DNA of 64,000 bases, taken from assembly GCA_964607575.1 (NCBI GenBank), contig CAZSLS010000005.1:18828-82827 (forward strand), given 5' to 3'. A program made the translations under genes and the position numbers. The stretch's first letter is position 1; every line of letters begins with the position of its first letter. The DNA comes from BS750m-G57 sp964607575. Lineage in GTDB: Bacteria > Planctomycetota > Phycisphaerae > SM23-33. The notes under the pieces were generated by a model. That model saw only the letters and a list, made by a program, of their open reading frames with translations, was not told where the DNA came from and did no database searches. This document shows positions 7,673 through 15,355 of the stretch, piece after piece.

Positions 7673-9106
7673 ATGGACGATCATCCTGAAAACAATCTGG
7701 AATGCTCCGACATCCAGGACGACCTGGAAATGCTGGTTCTGGGAGAACTGCCCTCCGACCGCCAACTGTTCATCGAGGATCATCTGGCGGTCTGCGACTA
7801 CTGTCGGGGAATCGAGCAGGACTACCGCATGTTCCTGCACGAGATCATGCATTCCGCCCCCATCGAAACATCCGGTGCTTCACTTGCCGCATCCATCCAA
7901 TCGGCGGTGCGGACCGAGATCGCAACACAGGAAAACCGGGGGTTCCGGCGCCGGACGGTTCTGACCGTCGCCTCGGTTGCGGCCGTGCTGCTGTTTGGGA
8001 TGGTGGGATTCCATGCGTACCAACACAACCGGACCAAAGCCCCGGCTGCCGATGAGATCGTCGCCCGAAAATCGCCTGTCACGATTGAGAAATGGCGATA
8101 CCATGACCAGACCGCACAGAGCGATGCGCCGGGTGAAATCCCCGTTGTGCGGGGCAATGTTTTTTACAGTCTCCAGCAGGGGTCGGAAAGATCGCAGATT
8201 CACGCGATAGACATTCAGAGCGGAAAGCTGCTGTGGATGTCTCGACCTAAGAACATCGGTTTCCTGGCCGCCGATGACAGTCGGGCGTTTGGATTGGCGC
8301 GACAGGATCCCCGCCGTCTGTCGCTGGTAGCCATGGACGCCGCGACGGGTGATACTGCATGGCGATACACACAGGAAAGCCCCAACCGTCTGGAAGCCCC
8401 TTATCACCCCAGGCCCCTGGCGAACGGGACTCTGTCCTGGATTGTAAACTCCCAACTGCACGTCCTGGACTCTGCAACGGGCAAGCCCATCTGGGTCAGA
8501 CCAATCCCCAACGCCGGCGCCCTGTCTGGCGTGCTGGTCAACGGTCCGGATCTTTACATCGCCACAGCAAACGTGCTGCACTGTCTTGACGCTCAAAGCG
8601 GGGATGAGCTGTGGACCAAGACGCTCGATCGGAACGCATCGAGCTACAAACGTCCGATCATGGCATTGGCGGAGCAGGAGATATACATCGTGCGCCAGCG
8701 CCTCAGGCGCCCTCCTCAGGTGCTGTGTATTGACCTGGAACGTCGGAAGGTGCTCTGGAAGAAGACCGTTGGGAGCCTGCCGCAATCGATCCTGGCGACC
8801 GAACAAGGTGTTTTCCTGCGCAGCGGCCGGATCCTGGCGCTGAGTCGGGAAAACGGGCGCCAGATATGGAGCTATCCCACCGCAGGGTGCGGGCCGATGA
8901 CACTTCGGGACAGGCAAATCCATTTCGTCAGCGCCGTTCAGGACGGGCAGGTCATCGCACTGGATCAAAGCACGGGGCGCGAGATGTGGCACATCGGGGG
9001 GCTCCGCTCCTGCAGTTCATTCACCCTTATCGGGGACACCGGCTACATCCAGACCAACGACGGCGCCGTCCGGGCGATCTCTCTGGCGATCCCGGGCCAA
9101 TCCTGA
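7673..9106 (+). CDS. Membrane zinc-finger anti-sigma factor fused to PQQ-type beta-propeller
   Basis: A 477-residue protein. The N-terminal cytoplasmic part carries a ZAS-type zinc site, H37-x3-C41-x2-C44 (HLAVCDYC), which in the family binds the ECF sigma factor. One transmembrane helix lies near residues 96-118 (TVLTVASVAAVLLFGMVG). The rest (about 150-477) is a PQQ-like beta-propeller with repeats such as GKLLWMS, GDTAWRYT, GKPIWVR, GDELWTK and GRQIWSY, predicted periplasmic. The upstream ECF sigma gene is the evident partner. The propeller may act as the envelope sensor domain; its signal is unknown. The PQQ-repeat fold does not by itself imply PQQ binding. Confidence 0.85.
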   Translation: MDDHPENNLECSDIQDDLEMLVLGELPSDRQLFIEDHLAVCDYCRGIEQDYRMFLHEIMHSAPIETSGASLAASIQSAVRTEIATQENRGFRRRTVLTVASVAAVLLFGMVGFHAYQHNRTKAPAADEIVARKSPVTIEKWRYHDQTAQSDAPGEIPVVRGNVFYSLQQGSERSQIHAIDIQSGKLLWMSRPKNIGFLAADDSRAFGLARQDPRRLSLVAMDAATGDTAWRYTQESPNRLEAPYHPRPLANGTLSWIVNSQLHVLDSATGKPIWVRPIPNAGALSGVLVNGPDLYIATANVLHCLDAQSGDELWTKTLDRNASSYKRPIMALAEQEIYIVRQRLRRPPQVLCIDLERRKVLWKKTVGSLPQSILATEQGVFLRSGRILALSRENGRQIWSYPTAGCGPMTLRDRQIHFVSAVQDGQVIALDQSTGREMWHIGGLRSCSSFTLIGDTGYIQTNDGAVRAISLAIPGQS

Positions 9107-9262
9107 TTTCACACTTTTTTCTGTACCTAATGTCCCCTAACCCCCGCGGGGGGAGTACTACCTTTGTTGCGTTGTAGGGCTGATGATTTCAGGGATCGTG
9201 CTTTCTTCCACCCGGTGAATGAAGCCACCATCGAATTCAACGCCTGCAGGAAAGGATAACCA

Positions 9263-10162
9263 ATGAAACGGTTCGGGCATATTGCGATTATTGTCAGTGT
9301 GGCTGCATGTTGTATGGTGGGGTGCGGCAGGGAGAATCCCGAGGACAAGCCACTGGTGTTCTACGTGGGCGGTACGATGCAGCCGGCGATGGTTGAACTG
9401 ACAAAGATATACGAAGCCAAAACTGGGCAGAAGATCGAGATCGACAAGTCTGGTTCGGGCGTGCTGCTGAATCGCATTCGTATGGACAAAGCCGCCGACG
9501 TCTTCATCTGCCACGATCCGTTCATGGAAGAACTGATGGAAGGCAAGAAGGGGCAACTCGGCGTCGATGCCTGGACGGTCTCGCAGATCACGCCGGTGAT
9601 CGTTGTTCAGAAGGACAATCCCAGCGGTATCAAGGGTATCGGCGACCTGGCGGGCGAGGGGGTCAAGGTGGCCGTAACAGACCTAGATTACTCTACTTGT
9701 GGACATATGCTGGCGACGATGTTTGCCAAGGCCGGCGTCGAGATCATCCAGAACGACAAGCGGGTGTTCCTGCGAAAAGACAGAGTCGAGAAAGACATAG
9801 TCACCTACCGATCCGGCAGCAGGACGGCCGACACGGTCAAGAACCGCAAGTTCGATGCTGCCATCGTCTGGAACGCCGTGGCGCACCTTCGCGGAGATGC
9901 GGTAGAAGTGGTCTCGATCGGCAAGTGCCTGCCCGTCCCCGGTGTCGATACGATCACCAGCGCCACCGAAAAGGTGCGGGATATCGGGCGGATCCGCGTC
10001 ACCATCGCCACCCTCACCTGCTCCAAGAGACCCGAGGCGGCCAGAAAGTTCGCCGAATTCGTAGCCTCCGAGGAAGCACAGAAAACGTTCAAGGAATTCG
10101 GGTTTACGGATGTCGGCGGCGCGGTCAAAGAGTACGAAAACGGGAAGAAGATCACGCACTAA
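9263..10162 (+). CDS. ModA-like molybdate/tungstate-binding lipoprotein (orphan)
   Basis: A 299-residue periplasmic substrate-binding protein of the ModA type (PBP-II fold). The signal peptide ends in a lipobox (CCMVGC, Cys about 21), so it should be membrane anchored. LVFYVGGTMQPAM, KSGSGVLLNRI, ADVFICHDP and the C-terminal ARKFAEFVASEEAQKTFKEFGF are typical of molybdate-binding proteins. GGAAAGGATAACC precedes the ATG. No permease or ATPase gene adjoins it; it sits 63 bases before the octaheme cytochrome. A second transporter set (wtpABC) lies at 41.4-44.2 kb. The ligand is inferred from the family only. Confidence 0.8.
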   Translation: MKRFGHIAIIVSVAACCMVGCGRENPEDKPLVFYVGGTMQPAMVELTKIYEAKTGQKIEIDKSGSGVLLNRIRMDKAADVFICHDPFMEELMEGKKGQLGVDAWTVSQITPVIVVQKDNPSGIKGIGDLAGEGVKVAVTDLDYSTCGHMLATMFAKAGVEIIQNDKRVFLRKDRVEKDIVTYRSGSRTADTVKNRKFDAAIVWNAVAHLRGDAVEVVSIGKCLPVPGVDTITSATEKVRDIGRIRVTIATLTCSKRPEAARKFAEFVASEEAQKTFKEFGFTDVGGAVKEYENGKKITH

Positions 10163-10225
10163 ACAGCACCGGTCGGGGGTCTTGAATAGATCGGGACGAG
10201 AGTCCGGAATGAAAGGGAAGAGATC

Positions 10226-11461
10226 ATGAACAGACCTGCTGCAATGTTGACTGTGCTTGTGCTATGCGGATCAGCCCTGCTGACGGCCCCTGGCTGCGAT
10301 AAGAGTTCGGAGGATTCAGAGGCCGACAACGGATTGCTGAAAGTCGAGGCTACTTACGTCGGGTCGCGCAAGTGCCGCAGTTGCCACGAAACACAGTACG
10401 CTGGATGGACTTACAGCGGACACGCCCGCGTGATCCAGTCAGCAAAAGGTCGCCCCTGGATCGTCCACGGGGACTTCACGCAACCGGTATATGCCAACAA
10501 TGAGATGGAGAAGATCGACTTCAAACTCGAGGACGTCCGGTACATTCACGGGGTCAACTGGAAGCAGCGATACATCGACAAAGACTGGCGTATTCGCAAA
10601 GTAATGTGGAATTACGATGACAAGAAGTGGCACCCCTATCACCAATCTGACTGGAAGGATCGCGACTGGCGGAAGCTCTGCGCGCGGTGCCACACTGTCG
10701 GCTACGATCCGGATAATCACTCGTTCAAGGAGATGGGCATTGGGTGTGAATCATGCCACGGACCGGGATCGAGGCACGTCAAGGCTCCGGATGTCCTGAA
10801 GAACACGCACATCCGCAACCCCGCCAAGATGTCACATGACGCTGCAGCGGCTGTCTGTGGGGCGTGTCACGTCCGAGGAAAGAAACGCCCCGGGTACGCG
10901 GCGGCATTCCCGGTCGGTCTCGAACCGGGAATGACTCTCAACCCGTCGCACTATCCCCAGATACCGCCCACCGACAAGCACTGGTGGCCTAACGGGGCAG
11001 CTAAAGGCCATCACCAGCAGTTCATCGAGTGGGAGCAGTCCGGACACCGGCGGGCCGGTCTGTCGTGCAGGCATTGCCACACACCGCACAAATCGTCCAG
11101 GCGGACCTCGACCCGGGCTGCACGTAACCGCCTCTGCATCAATTGTCATACGGGAGTCTCCACCGACCCGATTAGAGGCCACGCCCCGCTGGCCGGCGCA
11201 CCGCAGCACTTCAACTGCATTGGGTGTCATTATCCCAAGATCGCCAAGAGCGCTACTTCCGGTGACATCACGTCACACCGCGGGTACATCCCGCCGTCGG
11301 AAACTATCAAGTACGCCAAAGAAGGCAAGATCCAGCCGAACTCCTGCAACGCCTGCCACGCACACGCAGACCAGACCAAACCGAAGAACAAGCCCGAATA
11401 CTTGCAGAAGTCCATCGACGATGCCCGCAAGAAGCTGACTCCTATAGCGACAATGCGTTGA
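10226..11461 (+). CDS. Octaheme c-type cytochrome lipoprotein
   Basis: A 411-residue protein with a lipoprotein signal (LLTAPGC, Cys about 27) and eight CxxCH heme-attachment motifs in order: CRSCH, CARCH, CESCH, CGACH, CRHCH, CINCH, CIGCH and CNACH. The N-terminus (VGSRKCRSCHETQYAGW then SGHA) resembles the cytochrome c554 family, and extra His residues could be distal ligands. It probably carries electrons at the outer face of the inner membrane or on the outer membrane. No catalytic motif (such as CxxCK of nitrite reductase) is seen, so an electron-transfer role is more likely than a specific reductase. GGGAAGAG precedes the ATG. Confidence 0.85.
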   Translation: MNRPAAMLTVLVLCGSALLTAPGCDKSSEDSEADNGLLKVEATYVGSRKCRSCHETQYAGWTYSGHARVIQSAKGRPWIVHGDFTQPVYANNEMEKIDFKLEDVRYIHGVNWKQRYIDKDWRIRKVMWNYDDKKWHPYHQSDWKDRDWRKLCARCHTVGYDPDNHSFKEMGIGCESCHGPGSRHVKAPDVLKNTHIRNPAKMSHDAAAAVCGACHVRGKKRPGYAAAFPVGLEPGMTLNPSHYPQIPPTDKHWWPNGAAKGHHQQFIEWEQSGHRRAGLSCRHCHTPHKSSRRTSTRAARNRLCINCHTGVSTDPIRGHAPLAGAPQHFNCIGCHYPKIAKSATSGDITSHRGYIPPSETIKYAKEGKIQPNSCNACHAHADQTKPKNKPEYLQKSIDDARKKLTPIATMR

Positions 11462-11523
11462 AGCGGGACATCCGACCTGCGGGATGGTAGGATTAGCCGC
11501 AGAGTAACCGGAGACCCGAAGGT

Positions 11524-12894
11524 ATGAAGGTGATAATTGCGGCGATGGTGGGGGTGTTGGGGTGTGCGGCGATTACGGCGAATGCGGCGGACCGCGGTAG
11601 GGATTACTTCAAGCTCCCTAAATTTTCCGCTACGGGTGTTGATGCGCCCCGCAAACCGGCAAAGGGCAGGACTGCGGTAGTCGTTACCTTCGATAGCAAA
11701 CCGTACACGATGGTCTTCAAGCTCCCGTGGGTGGCGGGGTATGTTACGCCCGAAGGCGTGATCTGCGCCCAAGGGTACTCCGAGACGTTCGATAAGAAAC
11801 GCTGCAACGGTTGTGCGGAGATTTGTCAGGATACTCAATCTCGCTACGCTCGAATGTGGATCGAACATCAGTCGGCGGGACGGATCGTCGTTCGCACGCG
11901 AGGGGCGCTGTGCGACCGCGACGGTAAGATCGCGCATCGCGATATCGACAGCAAGAGCCCATACGGAAAGGGCGACTGGGCCGACGAGTGGTTCAGGATC
12001 TATCCAGATGGTACATGCACGCGAACGGTCACGATATACACCGGTATGGCGCCGAAGGCGGCGGCGTCATGGGGGCGGAAAGGGCATCCGTTTGAATGTC
12101 AGGAAACCATAATTCAGAGCAATACCGGGCGGGCTCCGACCGAGGATATCGATGTCACAGCGCTGACGCTGATAACCATGGACGGACGGATAAAGAGCGT
12201 CGCGTTCAAACCGTATCCCCAGGCCGGTCAGTTGCTTAAAGGCGCCAACATACAGATTGTGAATCTCAAGTCATGTCACAAACCGTTCACAATTGTCCAG
12301 GACGATGACGTGACGATATCGCCTTACTACGGCCCGGATATAGACCGCGAGCATATCGATAAGCGGGTGTTTGTCGGCTGGCCCAGAGGGGCCAAATGGG
12401 GTAAGGGTTACACCGTGGCACTGAGTCATGTCGTTGACTGGAAGTTCCACAAGCGAACTGAAAACACGCTGATCCGGACGTATCTGCTGGGGATGACTGC
12501 GGCGGTGACGAAGAGCGGGCAGGCGGGCGAAATACTGCCGATCGCCAGGGCGTGGTTGAAGGCTCCGGAGTTGAAGATCGCATCGAAAGGGTACAAATCG
12601 CTTGGATTCGACAGGACCGAAAAGGCCTGGATAATCGAGAAAACTCATCCGGGGGCATCGCTGCTGACGGTCGAGATCGCAGCGACCAAAGATCGTCCGG
12701 TTGTCAATCCGTGCATCGTCATCAGGAATTGCAATCGCCCGGTTGTGAGTTTTCAGCAGGGTGGGGGGCTGCGAACCGGGTTCGAGAAACGAAAAGGACG
12801 CACGGACCTGGTGATCTGGCGGCGGATGAGTTCAACCGAGCCGGTTCGATTTTCGATCAAGTTTGGAAGCTCTCGTGTTCGGTCCGCGAGATGA
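11524..12894 (+). CDS. Unknown secreted protein
   Basis: A 456-residue protein that I do not recognise. It has a plausible signal peptide (MKVIIAAMVGVLGCAAITANAA) and no further membrane segment. A Cys cluster occurs at KKRCNGCAEIC and others at GTCTR, FECQE and KSCHK; the overall look is beta-rich with many Lys/Arg. GGAGACCCGAAGGT precedes the ATG. It lies downstream of the octaheme cytochrome on the same strand, and its 3' end overlaps the convergent glycyl radical enzyme gene by 38 bases. A secreted polysaccharide-related or carbohydrate-binding role is possible but not shown by any motif. Confidence 0.6.
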   Translation: MKVIIAAMVGVLGCAAITANAADRGRDYFKLPKFSATGVDAPRKPAKGRTAVVVTFDSKPYTMVFKLPWVAGYVTPEGVICAQGYSETFDKKRCNGCAEICQDTQSRYARMWIEHQSAGRIVVRTRGALCDRDGKIAHRDIDSKSPYGKGDWADEWFRIYPDGTCTRTVTIYTGMAPKAAASWGRKGHPFECQETIIQSNTGRAPTEDIDVTALTLITMDGRIKSVAFKPYPQAGQLLKGANIQIVNLKSCHKPFTIVQDDDVTISPYYGPDIDREHIDKRVFVGWPRGAKWGKGYTVALSHVVDWKFHKRTENTLIRTYLLGMTAAVTKSGQAGEILPIARAWLKAPELKIASKGYKSLGFDRTEKAWIIEKTHPGASLLTVEIAATKDRPVVNPCIVIRNCNRPVVSFQQGGGLRTGFEKRKGRTDLVIWRRMSSTEPVRFSIKFGSSRVRSAR

Positions 12895-15223
12895 TCTCGT
12901 CCTGGAGTTCCTTGCCCACGTCGACGAAGTAGTCGCTGTATCCGGCTACTCGAACGATCAGATCCTTGTGGTCCTGGGGGTTTTCCTGTGCCTGTCGCAA
13001 CGTTTCGGCGTCGACCACGTTGAACTGCAGGTGGTGCCCGTCGAGATCGAAGTACGATCTGGTCAGGTGTCCGAGGTGCAGGTATGCGTCGCCGGCGAGA
13101 ACCTGCGGGGTGAACTTGAGGTTCAGCAGTGTTCCGCCCGTGCGGACCTGGTCGATGCGGGCGGCGGATTTCAGCACCGCCGTCGGACCGTGCAAATCGG
13201 CGCCCTGGGTGGGCGAAATCCCTTCCGAGACCGCTGCGCCGGCCTTGCGACCGTTGGGCAAGGCGCCGGTAACCTGCCCGAAGTATATGTGAACTGTGGT
13301 CGGCAGGAGGTTCACGCGGTAGAAGCCTCCCTTGGTGTTGGGGCGACCGTTGACGACGTCGTAGTACGCATTGAACACCCGCTCGGCAAGTTCGTCGGCG
13401 TAATCGTCATCGTTTCCGTAGACCGGAGTCCTGCTCGCCAGCATCAGCCTGAGGTTTTCGCTACCCTCAAAATTGCTGTCCATCGCCGCGACCAGATCGC
13501 CCATCGAGACATTCTGCTCGTCGAACACGTGAAACTTCACAGCCGACAACGCGTCGGTCAGCGTCCCGAGCCCGACTCCCTGGATATACGTCGGGTTGTA
13601 CCTCGCTCCGCCATTGTGATAGTCGGTGGCGGTCTCGACGCAATCGTTCATCACGACAGACATGAACGGCGCGGGCATGCTCGTGGCGAATAATCGCTCG
13701 ATGGCGTTATTGCCCTCGATCTTCAGGTCCACGAAATGCTTCAACTGCGTTTGATACGCCTCGAAGAACCGATCGAACGATTCGAAGCTTCGCGGATCTC
13801 CGGTCCGCGGTCCGATTTGCTTTCCGCCGGCGGGATCGACCCCGTCATGCCAGAGTAGTTCGAGTATCTTCGGCCAGTTCATGTACCCGGTAAGCGTGCA
13901 GCTTTCCTTACCGAACGCGCTGACAGTCACGCATCCGCTCGGTCCGCCCTGGCGTGCGTCGGCGAGAGTTTTGCCCGCGTTCATCAGTTCCCGGACGATC
14001 AGGTCCATATTGAACATGGACGGTTGACCGAGCCCGGTGCGGACAATCTTACAGGCTCGCTGCACGAACTCCTCGGGGTTTTGACGGCTCAACTGGATAC
14101 ACGCCGAGGGCTGGATCAACTGCATCTCTTCGACGACATCGAGTATCAGGTAAGAGACATCGTTGACCGCGTCGTCGCCGTCTGCGTTAAGTCCGCCGAC
14201 GTTGATCAGTGCGAAATCCTGGTACGTACCGCTCTGTTCCTCGGTCACGCCGACTTTCGGCGGTGCGGGCTGGTTGTTGAACTTGATCCAGAAACACTCC
14301 AGCAGTTCTCTGGCGTCATCGGGGGTGAGTGTTCCGTCCTGGATCTGGCGCTGATAAAACGGGTTGAGATGCTGGTCGAGGCGCCCGGGGTTGAACGAGT
14401 CCCACGTGTTCAGTTCGGTAATCACGCCAAGATGCACGAACCAGTAGCTCTGCAATGCCTCCTGGACCGTCCGTGGCGCGCCCGCCGGTACGTGGCGGCA
14501 AACTTCGGCGATCTGTTCGAGTTCGCTCTTGCGGACCGGGTCGGACTCGTCGCGGGCGAGTTCTTCGGCCAGGTCGGCGTGACGATTGGCAAGGAGTATC
14601 ACCGCATCGATACATATCGCCATCGCCTTGAGTTCTTCGCGCTTGTCGGACGCGCGGGGATCGTCAGATGAGTCCAGGGCCTCGAGGTGTTCGGTGATTC
14701 GGACCTTGATGTCGCCCAAGCCCTGGTGATAGATCTTGTCGTCGAGGATGGCGTGTCCCGGCGCCCGCTGCTCCATAAACTCGGTGAACACGCCGGCGTC
14801 GAATGCATCGTGCCACGCCGGGCTCATCGCGGCGAATATCTTCTCGCGGAGCGTCCTTCCCGACCAGAACGGGATGATTCGTTCCTGGAAGGTTTTCCGG
14901 ACATCGTCGCTGACGACAAACGGCGTGCGTTGGCGGTCGGTGATGATGTCCAGATCTTCGAGGCTGTGGCAGCAAAGTTCGGGGTAGGTGGGTGTGGCTT
15001 TGGGGCTCGAGCCCCGCTCTCCGACTATCAACTCGCCATCGTTTATGCAGATCGACCTGTGTTTCACTACATATTCAAGCGCCAAGGCCCGTGCTACCGG
15101 TAGTGAAACTGCATCGGCGCCTCCGCCGGCGTAGAAGTCGGTGATCAGTTCAGCCCGCTCGGAACATATTGAGGGGGCTGCATTTACGCTCTGACTGCGC
15201 AGTCTCTGAATTCGTTCATTCAT
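12857..15223 (-). CDS. Glycyl radical enzyme, HypD-like (hydroxyproline dehydratase-related)
   Basis: A 788-residue oxygen-sensitive radical enzyme of the PFL/dehydratase superfamily. The glycyl radical loop VRVAGYSDYF near the C-terminus has its Gly at about 761, and the thiyl-radical Cys is at about 431 in GGPSGCVTVSAFGKES. The surrounding text (TLTGYMNWPKILEL, GVDPAGGKQIG) matches the trans-4-hydroxyproline dehydratase branch, as does the length. The Glu two residues after the Cys in dehydratases of this type (Cys-Val-Glu) is Thr here, so the reaction may differ. The ATG at 15223 is chosen because a consensus promoter lies just upstream, inside the longer open frame. No activase gene is in the window. 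Confidence 0.85.
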   Translation of the reverse strand: MNERIQRLRSQSVNAAPSICSERAELITDFYAGGGADAVSLPVARALALEYVVKHRSICINDGELIVGERGSSPKATPTYPELCCHSLEDLDIITDRQRTPFVVSDDVRKTFQERIIPFWSGRTLREKIFAAMSPAWHDAFDAGVFTEFMEQRAPGHAILDDKIYHQGLGDIKVRITEHLEALDSSDDPRASDKREELKAMAICIDAVILLANRHADLAEELARDESDPVRKSELEQIAEVCRHVPAGAPRTVQEALQSYWFVHLGVITELNTWDSFNPGRLDQHLNPFYQRQIQDGTLTPDDARELLECFWIKFNNQPAPPKVGVTEEQSGTYQDFALINVGGLNADGDDAVNDVSYLILDVVEEMQLIQPSACIQLSRQNPEEFVQRACKIVRTGLGQPSMFNMDLIVRELMNAGKTLADARQGGPSGCVTVSAFGKESCTLTGYMNWPKILELLWHDGVDPAGGKQIGPRTGDPRSFESFDRFFEAYQTQLKHFVDLKIEGNNAIERLFATSMPAPFMSVVMNDCVETATDYHNGGARYNPTYIQGVGLGTLTDALSAVKFHVFDEQNVSMGDLVAAMDSNFEGSENLRLMLASRTPVYGNDDDYADELAERVFNAYYDVVNGRPNTKGGFYRVNLLPTTVHIYFGQVTGALPNGRKAGAAVSEGISPTQGADLHGPTAVLKSAARIDQVRTGGTLLNLKFTPQVLAGDAYLHLGHLTRSYFDLDGHHLQFNVVDAETLRQAQENPQDHKDLIVRVAGYSDYFVDVGKELQDEIISRTEHESFQT

Positions 15224-15256
15224 GCTGTTAAAACCTGTTGAATATCGCTGGAGTTC

Positions 15257-15285
15257 ATTATAGCCCCCCCGAACCACCGTATCAA
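15257..15285 (-). promoter_or_regulatory. Sigma-70 promoter of the glycyl radical enzyme gene
   Basis: On the minus strand, TTGATA (15285-15280) and TATAAT (15262-15257) are separated by exactly 17 bases, which include a run of seven G. Transcription would start near 15250, about 27 bases before the ATG at 15223. The match to the consensus is nearly perfect, unusual in this GC-rich DNA. Confidence 0.75.
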
Positions 15286-15355
15286 TCCGACTTGCGTACA
15301 TTCCCCGCTCTCCGTAGAATGCCCGTTGACCATACTCGAAGTTAACGATACTGAT

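Noticed and set aside
9130..9155. CCCCCGCGGGGGG as a terminator of the anti-sigma gene
   Set aside because: The palindrome has no loop room and no T tract follows directly; it is probably chance in GC-rich DNA.
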